This document shows positions 1-10,901 of a stretch of 64,000 nt of DNA, piece after piece. A model generated the notes under the pieces. The model did not search any database and had not been told where the DNA came from. It saw only the letters and a list, made by a program, of their open reading frames with translations. A program made the position numbers and the translations under genes. Each line of letters begins with the position of its first letter. Positions within the stretch are counted from its first letter, which is position 1. The stretch spans positions 1 to 64,000 of the forward strand of contig JAWWOO010000016.1 of assembly GCA_033851545.1 (NCBI GenBank), read 5' to 3'. The DNA is from JAWWOL01 sp033851545. GTDB lineage: Bacteria > Actinomycetota > Actinomycetes > JAWWOL01.

Positions 1-643
1 CGGGCTTGATCTTCATGTTGACGGCGAGGTTGCCGCTCGCGGCGATCGCGAGGTCCTCGGTGAGCTCCATGACCCGGGTCTGCAGCCGGTCGTGGTCGTC
101 GGTCGCGGTCTGCCGCAGGTGCCACACAGCAGAGGCCAGCGTTCCGTTGAACCACGCCACCATGGGAACGAGCGTGGCGACGACGATCACCGTCGCGAGG
201 TTGCGCGACTCCAGGGAGTGGCTGTCGACGCCGGCGAGGACCAGGCCGAGGCTCGAGGCGAACCCGACCAGCAGCCCCTGCCACTGCCGCGTGGCCACGG
301 AGGCGAACAGGACCAGCGGGACGTAGAGCATCCACATCGGCCCGTCGAGGCCGCCGGAGACGGCCACCACGGCGGAGACGAACAACACGTCGGCACACAG
401 CAGGATCAGCCGGTAGACCCAGGCCAGCTCCTCGATCCGCGGGTTGTGCCGGGAGACGATCGGCAGCACGCTCAGCGCGATGGCGACCAGGGTGCCGACG
501 ATGCACCACAGCCCGAACGCGATCAGGTGGATGTGCACCCGGGGGTCGTACCTGTCCATCACAAGAACGCCGGCGACCGCGAGCAGCAGGCTGCTCCAGG
601 TCGCGGCCGCGACGACGCGCGACAGGCGCTTGGCAAAATCCAC
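1..643 (-). CDS. Membrane sensor / chemoreceptor-like protein, N-terminal part (runs off the left edge)
   Basis: The 214 codons visible form an open minus-strand frame that starts with GTG at 643 and is cut by the window edge. A good Shine-Dalgarno (GGGAGG) sits about 7 bases upstream of the start. The protein opens with about six hydrophobic segments (near residues 15-30, 40-62, 75-100, 105-122, 124-142 and 155-180). They are followed by a polar stretch reading LTEDLAIAASGNLAVNM, which resembles the start of a HAMP-type or coiled signalling linker. The cytoplasmic output domain is missing, so it could be a chemoreceptor, a histidine kinase or a cyclase. The CheW-like gene lies immediately upstream on the same strand (85-bp gap), which favours chemotaxis. 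That assignment is inference; the membrane topology and reading frame are directly visible. Confidence 0.6.
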   Translation of the reverse strand, partial: MDFAKRLSRVVAAATWSSLLLAVAGVLVMDRYDPRVHIHLIAFGLWCIVGTLVAIALSVLPIVSRHNPRIEELAWVYRLILLCADVLFVSAVVAVSGGLDGPMWMLYVPLVLFASVATRQWQGLLVGFASSLGLVLAGVDSHSLESRNLATVIVVATLVPMVAWFNGTLASAVWHLRQTATDDHDRLQTRVMELTEDLAIAASGNLAVNMKIKP

Positions 644-728
644 CGGTGTCCTCCCAGGACGAGCTCTTGGGCAAGCATCGGGACGATGGTCCGCGTCCTG
701 AAGCAAACGGCGGGCACCCAAATGGCGG

Positions 729-1583
729 TCAGCCGGCGCGGCGTACCCGCGGCAGTGCCGAGCGCAGCCCGAACACCATGTCGAGGTCCAGCAACGCGAT
801 CGGGCCGTCCGGATGCGTGAGCTGCCCGGCGAGTACGGAGGCGGTGGTGCGGGTGAGGGTCAGCAGCACCGGCTCCAGCGAGTCGAGCTCGAGGCTGACC
901 ACGCCCTCTACCCGCTCGGCCAGGAACGCCAGCGTGACGCCGTCGCGGGCGAGCACCATGATCCGGCCGGTGACGCCGAGGTCGGGGCTGGGGGCGCCGA
1001 GCAGGATGCGCAGGTCGAGCACCGGCATGATCCGGCCGCGCCAGTTGGCGACGCCGGCGATCCAGGCGGGCACGCCCGGGACCCGGGTCACGTGCGGCGG
1101 CCGGCCGACCTCGGCGACGGCCTCCATCGCCACGGCGTAGCGGGTGCCGCCGAGGCGTACGACGACCGTGTCGGTCACCTCAGGCAGCGCGTCCGCGACG
1201 CCCTCGGTCCCGCGACGTTCCTCGACCGCGATGGTGCGGGTGGCCGGGGCCGCGGGGACCTCCGCGACGGGGTCGGGGGCCGGGAGCTCGGCAACGGTTA
1301 CCTCTGGCACTGGAGCAGCCGGGGGTACGGGCGCCGCTTCAGTTTTGGGCCGGCGGCGGACCGGGCGGCTGAACCCGGAGGATCCGGCCGGCTCGACGGG
1401 CGTCGGCTCGTCGACGATCTCCGTGACCACCGGGCGCCGGCGGCGGACGGGCTTGCTGAAGGCTGACGACGGCTCAGGAACGACCTCCACCGCTTCCGCC
1501 ACGACGGGCGGCGGGGTCGCGGCCCGGCGGCGGCGGGGCTGCGGCTCGGAGAAGGCGCGGGTGTCCGGCACCTCGATCGGCAC
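729..1583 (-). CDS. CheW-domain protein with a long Pro/Arg-rich N-terminal extension
   Basis: 284 aa, GTG start with GGGAGG five bases upstream. The first 130 residues are low-complexity Pro/Ala/Glu with repeated basic patches (RRRR, PVRRR), probably disordered. The C-terminal half (about 135-270) matches the CheW fold: DTVVVRLGGTRYAV, then VPGVPAWIAGVANWRGRIMP and LDLRILLG, the usual start of the receptor/kinase-coupling SH3-like subdomains. CheW proteins bridge chemoreceptors to the CheA kinase at the inner membrane. The usual CheW has no such extension, so this copy may be a specialised coupling protein for the membrane sensor encoded just downstream. No CheA is in the window. The domain call is firm; the partner is inferred. 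Confidence 0.8.
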   Translation of the reverse strand: MPIEVPDTRAFSEPQPRRRRAATPPPVVAEAVEVVPEPSSAFSKPVRRRRPVVTEIVDEPTPVEPAGSSGFSRPVRRRPKTEAAPVPPAAPVPEVTVAELPAPDPVAEVPAAPATRTIAVEERRGTEGVADALPEVTDTVVVRLGGTRYAVAMEAVAEVGRPPHVTRVPGVPAWIAGVANWRGRIMPVLDLRILLGAPSPDLGVTGRIMVLARDGVTLAFLAERVEGVVSLELDSLEPVLLTLTRTTASVLAGQLTHPDGPIALLDLDMVFGLRSALPRVRRAG

Positions 1584-1638
1584 GGGAGCCTCCCTGGCAC
1601 ACGGCGGTACGGCACGGCGGCCGCCGTACCTCAGCCGG

Positions 1639-2148
1639 TCATCGGCGCCCGGACGCCCGGAGTGAAGACTTGGAGTCGGGCCCGCCGACGGGAGGGAGCG
1701 GCCGTGGCCGGGAGGCGGGGTCGACGAACCGGATCGAGACCGCGACCGCGAGCACCCCGGCGAATGCCCCCGAGAACAGGAACCCCAGCGGCACCCAGTC
1801 CCCCGGCGTGCCGCCGATGACCACGTCGTCCGTACCGCCGAACATGACCAGGCCGACGCCGACGATCCAGCCGCCGAACACGAGGGCGGGACCCGTCCGG
1901 CCCTGCAACCCCCAGCCGGCCAGCAGGCCGAGGCAGAGGTTGCCGGCCACCGCGAGGATCACCGCCACCGGCCAGTGCGCGCCGAGAAAGGCCGGCCGGT
2001 CGGGGATGTGGAAGGCCCCGATCAGGGCTAGGAGGAGGGCGGCGACGAAGACCATCGCGCAGGCGAGGACGTGTACGGTCTCCCGCAGCCAGCCCGGAGC
2101 CGGCGTACCGACTGGGCTCTCCTGGACCTCCGGTGCGCTGTCGCTCAC
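1639..2148 (-). CDS. Small integral membrane protein (four predicted helices; DUF6113-like)
   Basis: 169 aa, GTG start nine bases after the stop of the FtsH-like gene, so probably cotranscribed with it. Four hydrophobic segments are visible near residues 25-48, 58-80, 85-108 and 118-142, with a polar N-terminus and a Pro/Arg-rich cytosolic tail. There are no catalytic motifs. Size, topology and proximity to an mshB gene recall the DUF6113 family of actinobacterial membrane proteins, but that is from memory of gene neighbourhoods and not proven by a motif. Function unknown. Confidence 0.65.
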   Translation of the reverse strand: MSDSAPEVQESPVGTPAPGWLRETVHVLACAMVFVAALLLALIGAFHIPDRPAFLGAHWPVAVILAVAGNLCLGLLAGWGLQGRTGPALVFGGWIVGVGLVMFGGTDDVVIGGTPGDWVPLGFLFSGAFAGVLAVAVSIRFVDPASRPRPLPPVGGPDSKSSLRASGRR

Positions 2149-2157
2149 CGGACCAGA

Positions 2158-4137
2158 CTAGTCGTGGCCGGGCAGACCAAGCCGGTCACTCGCCGCCACC
2201 GAGGGAGCAGCCCCGACCGACGGGACGTCGCGCAGGTCGATGACCAGACCGGCGGCTGTGGCCTGCGCATTCTCGAGCACGTCAGTGATCTCGTGGCCGA
2301 TCAGCTCATCTCGGTCGAGCAGTGCGTCACGGAGGGCGGCCACCAGGTGCATGTTGCGGGAGAGCAGGCCCATGACCGCTTGCCGCTGCTCCTGCAGCAC
2401 CTTCTCGACCCGGCCTCTGCCTTCGTTGTCGGCCAGCACCCGCCCCACGATGTTGGTGTCGCTGAACGCGCTGTTCTGCACCGCCATGTACGAGATCAGC
2501 GTGTCGGTCATGCCCACGGCGCCCACCATCGTGGCCGCGACGTTCGTCGCGTACAGCAGATCGCCGCCGGGGCCGGTGGTCATGTCGTCGAAGAACAGCA
2601 TCTCGGCGACCTGGCCTCCCATCGCGATCTTGATCAGGTTGGACAGCTCCTGGCTCGACCGGGTGTAGACGTCCTCGGCGTCGCCGTGCGCCAGCAGGCC
2701 GAGGGAGTCGCGGCGCTTGACGATCGAGAGCACCTCGAGCCGGCGGTGCGGAGCGACCAGCCAGGCTACCGTCGTGTGGCCGGCCTCGTGGGTGGCGATG
2801 ACCTTGCGCTCATGCTCGGTGTAGGCCTTCGGCTGCCCCATGCCCACGGTCATCGTGAGCCGCGCCGTCTCCGCGTCCTGACGGCTCATCTTGTCGCGGC
2901 CGTAGCGCACCGCATTGATCAGTGCCTCGTCGAACATGCCCTCGAGCATCGCCGGCGTGAAGCCGGACGTGACCGCCGCGATGGCGTCGCGGGTGCTGTC
3001 CTCGTCCAGCTCGGTCGCGTGTGCCTTGCGGGCCAGGAAGTGGTCGACCAGCTCGCGGCGGCCGTTGCGGTCCGGCACCTCGAAGGTGAGCCGGCGGTCG
3101 AACCGGCCCGGGCGCAGCAGCGCTGGGTCGAGGTTGTCGGCCCGGTTGGTCGCAGCGATGAGCATGATGTTCGCCGTCTTGACCGGCGCCTTCTTGATCG
3201 CCCGGCTGTCCGGCAGGAACAGGTTGACCTTGTCGATCAGCTTGCCGGCGAGCTTGGCCATGCCGACCGGCTCGTCGAAGGACTGCAGCTGGACCAGCAG
3301 CTCGTTGACGGCCATGCCGATGTCGCCGCCGCCAGAGAAGTCCGACGTCACCATGCCACCGCGCGTCGCCGCCGGCTGGGCATAGGTCGCCGGCAACCCG
3401 ATCAGTCCGCCGCAGGCTGCGTGGTCGTGGGACAGCGCGGGCGCGATGCTCATGCCGGACATGCCCATGCGGGCCGCACCGATGGCGTCGAACTCGTCGA
3501 TGAAGCCGATGGCGCCACCCTCCTGGAGGGCCAGCTTGCGCATCGTCTTGAAGTACATCCGCACCTTGCGCGAGGTCGCGCCCTGCAAGCCCGAGTGGAA
3601 CGAGGTCGCGGAGGCGTAGAGGAACGGCACACCGGCGGCCCTGGCCATCGCCTTGGCCGTGTGCGTCTTGCCCGTACCCGGACCGCCCTCGAAGAGCAGG
3701 CCGCGACGGGCACGGCCGCCCATCTCCCGCTCGAAGGTCTTGTGGGACAGGAACAGGTTGAGCGAACGGATGACCTCGTCCTTGACCGCATCGATGCCGC
3801 GGACATCGTCGAGGCTCACGTTGATCTGCTCAGGCCGGATGACGACGTGGGGCGAGCGGCCGCTGATCATCACGTACGCGATCATGAAGACGATCAGGAA
3901 CGCGAAGAAGACGAACGGCGCGACGAGCGTCCAGTCGATGTTCGGCATCGGCGGCAGCACCCAGGCGTTCCGGACGCTGCGTACGACGATCCACACCACC
4001 ACGGAGGCGACGGCCAGGGCGAGCTTGGCCTGCCGGCTGTGCATCCGCGCCGCCCGCATGGCCCCCACATCTGCCTCACGGGCCTCCAGCACGCTGTCCT
4101 GGCGGAGCTGGTGGACCGGGGTGGAGGTGGAAGACAT
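2158..4137 (-). CDS. FtsH-like membrane AAA+ zinc metalloprotease, divergent
   Basis: 659 aa from the ATG at 4137, chosen because GGAGG lies six bases upstream; the frame is open further upstream but without a better site. Two membrane helices (about 37-55 and 70-92) precede an AAA module: Walker A GGPGTGKT (151-158), Walker B GAIGFIDEFD (208-217), and second region of homology NRADNLDPALLRPGRFDRR with its arginine fingers (331-349). An M41 protease domain follows, with HEAGH at 450-454 and the likely third zinc ligand Asp in PGGDLLYATN (about 526). FtsH degrades membrane and soluble substrates. This copy is atypical: two insertions of roughly 30-45 residues interrupt the AAA domain (about 222-272 and 288-321), and the aromatic-hydrophobic-Gly pore motif is not recognisable. 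It is therefore probably a paralogue and not the housekeeping FtsH. Confidence 0.85.
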   Translation of the reverse strand: MSSTSTPVHQLRQDSVLEAREADVGAMRAARMHSRQAKLALAVASVVVWIVVRSVRNAWVLPPMPNIDWTLVAPFVFFAFLIVFMIAYVMISGRSPHVVIRPEQINVSLDDVRGIDAVKDEVIRSLNLFLSHKTFEREMGGRARRGLLFEGGPGTGKTHTAKAMARAAGVPFLYASATSFHSGLQGATSRKVRMYFKTMRKLALQEGGAIGFIDEFDAIGAARMGMSGMSIAPALSHDHAACGGLIGLPATYAQPAATRGGMVTSDFSGGGDIGMAVNELLVQLQSFDEPVGMAKLAGKLIDKVNLFLPDSRAIKKAPVKTANIMLIAATNRADNLDPALLRPGRFDRRLTFEVPDRNGRRELVDHFLARKAHATELDEDSTRDAIAAVTSGFTPAMLEGMFDEALINAVRYGRDKMSRQDAETARLTMTVGMGQPKAYTEHERKVIATHEAGHTTVAWLVAPHRRLEVLSIVKRRDSLGLLAHGDAEDVYTRSSQELSNLIKIAMGGQVAEMLFFDDMTTGPGGDLLYATNVAATMVGAVGMTDTLISYMAVQNSAFSDTNIVGRVLADNEGRGRVEKVLQEQRQAVMGLLSRNMHLVAALRDALLDRDELIGHEITDVLENAQATAAGLVIDLRDVPSVGAAPSVAASDRLGLPGHD

Positions 4138-4394
4138 ACGACGCCTCCAGGCGAGGTGGTGGACCGCTGCCTCGAAGCCCGCCAAAAACTTTCTTGGCGA
4201 AAACCCTCAAGGCTGAAGCGATCGGTGCCGATGCGGAGAGAGCCGGATCCAGGACCCGACGCCCTTGTGCTGCGTGGTGCTCCCCGATCCTCTCAGGCGA
4301 CCGGCCCTGATCGCTACTCTCGGTGACCAATTCACCCGGATGGGTGCAGGCCGGATGGGTGAGCCCCGCCTGCTGGCCTGCCTGCGCCCACCGG

Positions 4395-5468
4395 TCAGCC
4401 GGAGACCCCGGAGAAGATGTCGGACTCCGACCCGTTCTCGCCGTCATGGTCGCCGATCTCACCCCGGACCAGCGTGTAGTACTCCCGCCCGAAGGCGGCC
4501 ATGCCGACACCGTCGGCGAGGGCGAAGAACGGTCCGTCGACGGCGATCTGCGTCGCGTGCGCCCGCATCGCGTCCATCTTGGTCTCGAAGAACGCCGTGC
4601 CGTCGACCAACGTGGTCACCAGCTCGTCCGGCGTGCCCATCGGCAGCTCGTCGGCGCTGGTCACGTCCTCGCCCCAGAAGCTCGTGTCGCCCTTGTCCCG
4701 GAAGTAGTCGATCCCGGCCTGGAGCACCGACTTCGGCAGCGCCGTGTAGTAGAGCTTGGCCGGCGTCCAGGGCTCGCCCAGCTCGGGCCAGCGACCGGCG
4801 TCACCGGAGGCGTCGACGGCGGCGACGGCGACCCGGTGGGCCTGGATGTGGTCGGGGTGCCCGTACCCTCCGCGTTCGTCGTAGGTGATGACGACCTGCG
4901 GGCGAACCTCGCGCATGACGGCCACCAGCTCGCGGGTCGCCTCGTCGAGGTCGGCTTGCCAGAAGCAGTCGGCGCGGTCGTTGGTCGGCAGGCCCATCAT
5001 GCCGGAGTCGCGCCAGCGACCAGGCCCGCCGAGGAACCGGTGGTCGGTCACCCCGAGCAGACGCATCGCCGCGGCCAGCTCCTCGACCCGGTGCGGCCCG
5101 AGCTGGTCGTCCTTGGCCGCTGCCAGGTGCTCGAGCGCGGGGACGAGGACCTCGCCCTCCTCGCCCAGCGTGCAGGTCACCAGGGTGACCAGGGCGCCCT
5201 CGGAGACGTACTTGGCCATGGTCACCCCGGTGCCGATGGTCTCGTCGTCCGGGTGGGCGTGCACCAGCAGGAGCCGGTGCCGGTGATCCAGGGGGGTCAT
5301 CTCGAGTCGTTGCTCGAGCGGGTCCACCGCAGCGGCCGCCGCGTCGAGCACCGCTGCCGCGTCCTCCGCCGACTCGGTGTCCTGCTCCGCCTGGTCCGGG
5401 TCCTTGACCGTCTCGTCCGAGCTGTCCATCGCGTCCATTCCATCCATTACGCCCAGCGTGGTGGCCAT
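4395..5468 (-). CDS. mshB: MshB-type N-acetyl-glucosaminyl-inositol deacetylase (mycothiol pathway), N-terminally extended
   Basis: The LmbE/PIG-L fold is clear from AHPDDE (71-76 with this start) and YGHPDHIQAHR, the residues that bind the catalytic zinc. Family length is about 300 aa; this frame gives 357 aa from ATG 5468, which has AGGG seven bases upstream. The extra 56 residues are acidic and Ala-rich with normal GC3, so they look translated. The conventional start would be ATG 5300 (MTPLDHRHRL), which lacks a Shine-Dalgarno. MshB removes acetate from GlcNAc-inositol, the second dedicated step towards mycothiol; the paralogue Mca cleaves mycothiol S-conjugates. The residues surrounding the active site do not let me exclude Mca with certainty. 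The gene is divergent from the chemoreceptor gene at 5598. Confidence 0.8.
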   Translation of the reverse strand: MATTLGVMDGMDAMDSSDETVKDPDQAEQDTESAEDAAAVLDAAAAAVDPLEQRLEMTPLDHRHRLLLVHAHPDDETIGTGVTMAKYVSEGALVTLVTCTLGEEGEVLVPALEHLAAAKDDQLGPHRVEELAAAMRLLGVTDHRFLGGPGRWRDSGMMGLPTNDRADCFWQADLDEATRELVAVMREVRPQVVITYDERGGYGHPDHIQAHRVAVAAVDASGDAGRWPELGEPWTPAKLYYTALPKSVLQAGIDYFRDKGDTSFWGEDVTSADELPMGTPDELVTTLVDGTAFFETKMDAMRAHATQIAVDGPFFALADGVGMAAFGREYYTLVRGEIGDHDGENGSESDIFSGVSG

Positions 5469-5597
5469 CACCGAACCCTACGACGTGCGCCGGACGCTCT
5501 TCGCCGGCCCTTCCCAGAGGCAACCAAGATCCAATGCTCCAGAGCCGGCGAAATCGGCCGATGAACAGCTGACCTCTTTCGACCAAAGGACCGTCCC

Positions 5598-7163
5598 GTG
5601 CTCTGGACCATCCGTCGCAAGCTCGCAGCCATCAGCCTGCTCGCCGCCCTGTTCCTCCTCGCTGTCGGCGGCACCGGCATCGTCGGGGCGCAGAACGCGT
5701 CTGCGGCAGCCACCCGCCAGCACGACCTCTCCGCCGCGCTGACCCACCAGCTCGAAGGGCTGAACGCTGAGTACGGGTTGCGCGCCGACAACTTCGAGGC
5801 GATCGCGGTGGTGCATGTGGCCGAGGTCAAGGTGATCATCGCCGAGTTCAACGACTTCGCCGCCCAGTGGCAGTCTGCTCAGGCAACGGTGGCCGCCAGC
5901 AAGCTGCCCGCCGCTCTGGCGCCCGCTGCCAAGGAGCTGCAGACCGAGGCGGCCTCGCTGGTCGCACTGGGCAGCAAGGCGGTCAACGCCGCCCTGGGCA
6001 ACAACGACGCAGCGCGAGTCGCGGCCGCCTCGTTCGACAAGGCGTTCCTAGGCGTCGACGCCAAGATGAACGCGTTCACGACCCGACTTCAGGCGGCGGC
6101 TGCCACCACCAAGGCCGCCGCCGACCGGGCGGCAACCGTGGAGCAGTGGGTCCTGGCCGGCGTGCTCGCCACGGCGGTTGTCCTGCTCTTCCTGCTCACC
6201 CGGCTCATCAGCCGCTCGATCGTGCGCCCCTTGGACACCTGCGTTGCCGGACTCGAGCTGGTCGCCAACCGCGACCTCACGGCGACCTTCGGCCGGTCGG
6301 GCCGCGACGAGGTCGGCCGCATGGTCAGTGCCCTCACCTCGGCGATCGGCGACATCCGCGCTGCCCTCGGAGAGATCGCCGAGCGCTCGCAGATCGTCGA
6401 CAGCGCCTCCCACGAGCTCTCCGCCGTCAGCCAGCAGCTTGCCGCGTCGGCCGAGGAGACCGCCAGCCAGGCCCGGAGCGTGTCCAGCGCAGCCCGTACC
6501 GTCAACGACAACGTCACCTCCGTCGCCACCGGCACGGCCCAGCTTTCCGGGTCGATGCGTGAGGTCGCCGACAGCGCGTCCGACGCCGCGACCACCGCCC
6601 GCGAGGCAGCCGGGCTCGCCGACCGGGCCGAGCTGGTGCTCGCCACGCTGCGTGACTCCTCCCTCCAGATCGGCACCACCGTCACCGTCATCCGCGGAGT
6701 TGCCGAGCAGACCCACCTGCTCGCCCTCAACGCGACGATCGAGGCCGCCCGCGCCGGTGCCGCCGGCCGCGGCTTCGCCGTGGTCGCCGACGAGGTCAAG
6801 TCCCTTGCCCGTACGACCTCGGAGTCCACCGACGCCGTCGCCGACGTGGTCAAGGCTATGCAGGAGTCCGTACGCGAGGTGGTCGACGTCATCGCCCGGA
6901 TCGCCTCCACCGTACGGGGCATCGACGGCAACCAGAGCACCATCGCGCATGCCGTCGAGGAGCAGACGCTGACCGCCGGAACGATGCGCAACGGGGTCGC
7001 CGAGGCCGCCGACGGCATCCGGGCCATCACCGCGAACATCGACTCGGTCGCCGAGTCGGCGGCATCCACGACCGAAGGTGTCACCTCGGCGCAGCGGGCC
7101 GCCGACGAGCTCGCCCAGACCGCAGCCCAGCTCGCCACCCTCGCCGGCGGCTTCCGCTACTGA
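5598..7163 (+). CDS. Methyl-accepting chemotaxis protein
   Basis: 521 aa, GTG start with AAAGGA seven bases upstream. Topology: membrane helix 8-30, an extracytoplasmic helical sensor region (about 31-180, Ala-rich, four-helix-bundle like, no PAS or Cache motif seen), membrane helix 182-205, HAMP domain (about 206-260), then the long cytoplasmic coiled-coil signalling domain. The hairpin tip is recognisable near 366-405 (EQTHLLALNATIEAARAGAAGRGFAVVADEVKSLA, quoted discontinuously from the family consensus). No C-terminal CheR/CheB-tethering pentapeptide is present. It would relay a ligand signal to CheA/CheW; ligand unknown. It stands alone, divergent from mshB and followed by a 339-bp gap that holds an inverted-repeat element. 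Confidence 0.93.
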   Translation: MLWTIRRKLAAISLLAALFLLAVGGTGIVGAQNASAAATRQHDLSAALTHQLEGLNAEYGLRADNFEAIAVVHVAEVKVIIAEFNDFAAQWQSAQATVAASKLPAALAPAAKELQTEAASLVALGSKAVNAALGNNDAARVAAASFDKAFLGVDAKMNAFTTRLQAAAATTKAAADRAATVEQWVLAGVLATAVVLLFLLTRLISRSIVRPLDTCVAGLELVANRDLTATFGRSGRDEVGRMVSALTSAIGDIRAALGEIAERSQIVDSASHELSAVSQQLAASAEETASQARSVSSAARTVNDNVTSVATGTAQLSGSMREVADSASDAATTAREAAGLADRAELVLATLRDSSLQIGTTVTVIRGVAEQTHLLALNATIEAARAGAAGRGFAVVADEVKSLARTTSESTDAVADVVKAMQESVREVVDVIARIASTVRGIDGNQSTIAHAVEEQTLTAGTMRNGVAEAADGIRAITANIDSVAESAASTTEGVTSAQRAADELAQTAAQLATLAGGFRY

Positions 7164-7172
7164 CTGTCCGTC

Positions 7173-7493
7173 CCCCTTACGGTGACAGTGCGATTGGCTG
7201 GGATCGTGCTGTCGCCGTGAGCGTGCCTGTCCGGGTTGGCCCTGTGCTGGTGCCTAGGGGGAGCGTGGCCGGTTGGTTCCTGTCGTCGCCCACTCCTCCG
7301 CGGTCTCGTCTGCCGGCAGCCCGGCGGAAAGCATGGACTCACGGTGGTGTCGGGGCACCCGTTTGGGTCCATCCTTCGGCGGGGTTGCGCCACACAGGGG
7401 CACCCCGGCGACCCGCTGGGCCGCCGCCCACTGAGCCATGCCCGCCATCGTGCCGTCAGGTCGGAGGGTTCATCACACTGTCACCGTAAGGGG
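7173..7493. repeat. 321-bp gene-free segment bounded by perfect 18-bp inverted repeats (MITE-like)
   Basis: The left arm 7173-7190 reads ccccttacggtgacagtg and the right arm 7476-7493 is its exact reverse complement; 285 bp lie between. The segment fills the gap between the stop codons of the chemoreceptor gene (7163) and typA (7503), and no internal frame resembles a protein. A 5-bp gtccg occurs just outside both ends (7166-7170 and 7497-7501), although two or three bases away from the arms, so it is only a possible target duplication. Arms this far apart do not make a normal terminator. A non-autonomous mobile element is the simplest reading; that is inference until other copies are found. 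Confidence 0.5.
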
Positions 7494-7502
7494 ACCGTCC
7501 GA

Positions 7503-9398
<1,896 letters not shown>

Positions 9399-9529
9399 GC
9401 GTCAGCCTTTAAGTAGGAAGCGATTCGGGGAGCCACGGCCCGGACACGGGGGCGGCAACCCCTCCATGGTACGTCCAGGGGCCTCAGCGGGTCGGAACCG
9501 GCGGCCGGCGGTCACTAGCATCGGGCGGC

Positions 9530-10888
9530 ATGCACCGCTACAGCCTCGAGGACGACGTGATCGCGCGTGCACTGGCCGAGGCCTGCCTGGCGCGGCTGGC
9601 GATGGACGCACCACTGGACTTCCCCCAGACGCCGGAGCAGCTCGAGGCCACCGCCGGTGCCACCATCACCGCGGCCGGGCTCGGCGGCGGCGAGGCGCTG
9701 CGGCTGTGGAACGACGTCCTCGCACCGGCCTGCCTGTCCGTCGACAACCCGCGCTACCTGTCCTTCATCCCGAGCGCTCCCACCCGAGCCGCGGCCGCGT
9801 TCGACATGCTGGTCGGCGCCTCCAACGTCTACGCCGGCTCCTGGCTCGAAGGATCCGGCGCGGTCTTCGCCGAGAACCAGGCGCTGCGCTGGATCGCCGA
9901 CCTGTGCGGGCTGCCGGCCACCTCGGGCGGGGTCTTCGTCCAGGGCGGCTCGGGCGGCAACCTCTCGGCGCTGGTCGCGGCCCGCGAGGACGCCAAGCGC
10001 AGGCGAGGGACGGTTCCCCGGCGCTGGGCGGTCTGCGTGACCGCCGAGACGCACTCGTCGGTGAAGCATGCACTCCGCGTCGTGATGGACGCCGACGTGA
10101 TCGAGGTCCCGGGTGACGAACGCGGCCGGCTGGTCGGGACGACGCTGCGCGACACCGTACGGGGGCTGGATCCGCAGGTCGCAGACGGCATCTTCGCCGT
10201 GGTCGCAACCGCGGGGTCGACCAACCTCGGCGTCGTCGACGACCTGGCCGGTATCGCGGCCGTCGCCCACGAGTACGGCTGGTGGTTCCACGTCGACGGC
10301 GCCTACGGCGGTGCCGGCCTGGCGGCGCCGAGCGTGCGGCACCTGTTCGACGGCATCGAGCAGGCCGACTCGTTCATCGTCGACCCGCACAAGTGGCTGT
10401 TCGCGCCGTTCGACTCCTGCGCGCTGATCTACCGCGAACCGGCGTTGGGCCGGGCGGCCCACACGCAGCACGCGGACTACCTCGACCCCGTCAACGTCGA
10501 GGGCGACTGGAACCCGTCCGACTTCGCCGTCCAGCTGACCCGGCGGGCACGCGGGCTGCCGTTCTGGTTCTCGCTGGCGATGCACGGCACCGACGCCTAC
10601 TGCGACGCCGTCGAGCAGACGTTGGCTGTGACCCGCGCCGGCGCCGAACTCATCGGCCAGGCTGAGCACGTACGGCTCCTGGTGGAGCCCGAGCTCAGCG
10701 TCCTGGTCCTCGAGCGGGTCGGCTGGGAGGCTGCTGACTACGCGGCGTGGTCCGAGCGGCTGCTGGCCGAGCAGGTGGCCTTCGTTACCCCGACCAAGCA
10801 CCGGGGCAAGGTCTGCACACGCTTCGCGATCGTCAACCCGCTGACCAGCATCGAGGACCTGCGCGTGATCCTGGACTCGATGCGCTGA
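9530..10888 (+). CDS. PLP-dependent group II decarboxylase (aromatic amino acid / aspartate / glutamate type)
   Basis: 452 aa, one full fold-type I decarboxylase. The PLP-binding lysine lies in VDPHKWLFAPFD (K288), and the pyridine-stacking histidine in TAETHSSV (H175). GSGGNLSALVAAR and FHVDGAYGG carry the phosphate- and ring-binding Gly/Asp residues. The family removes the alpha-carboxylate from amino acids such as tryptophan, tyrosine, DOPA, aspartate or glutamate; substrate cannot be read from these motifs. It heads a tight plus-strand group with a VOC protein (13-bp gap) and a membrane protein (9-bp gap). The amine catabolism operon at 13.8-19.7 kb is near, and an amine product could feed it, but this is only context. 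Confidence 0.9.
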   Translation: MHRYSLEDDVIARALAEACLARLAMDAPLDFPQTPEQLEATAGATITAAGLGGGEALRLWNDVLAPACLSVDNPRYLSFIPSAPTRAAAAFDMLVGASNVYAGSWLEGSGAVFAENQALRWIADLCGLPATSGGVFVQGGSGGNLSALVAAREDAKRRRGTVPRRWAVCVTAETHSSVKHALRVVMDADVIEVPGDERGRLVGTTLRDTVRGLDPQVADGIFAVVATAGSTNLGVVDDLAGIAAVAHEYGWWFHVDGAYGGAGLAAPSVRHLFDGIEQADSFIVDPHKWLFAPFDSCALIYREPALGRAAHTQHADYLDPVNVEGDWNPSDFAVQLTRRARGLPFWFSLAMHGTDAYCDAVEQTLAVTRAGAELIGQAEHVRLLVEPELSVLVLERVGWEAADYAAWSERLLAEQVAFVTPTKHRGKVCTRFAIVNPLTSIEDLRVILDSMR

Positions 10889-10901
10889 CAAGGAGAAGCC
10901 C

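Noticed and set aside
4180..4199. Inverted repeat CGCCAA/TTGGCG in the 5' leader of the FtsH-like gene
   Set aside because: Six-base arms and no T-run; too weak to call a terminator or riboswitch.
2071..4326. 751-codon plus-strand open frame
   Set aside because: It is antisense to the FtsH-like gene, is His/Arg/Asp-rich without motifs, and results from GC-rich third positions.
4336..4361. Two copies of ccggatgggtg in the gap upstream of the FtsH-like gene
   Set aside because: Short direct repeat with no clear position relative to a promoter; could be chance.
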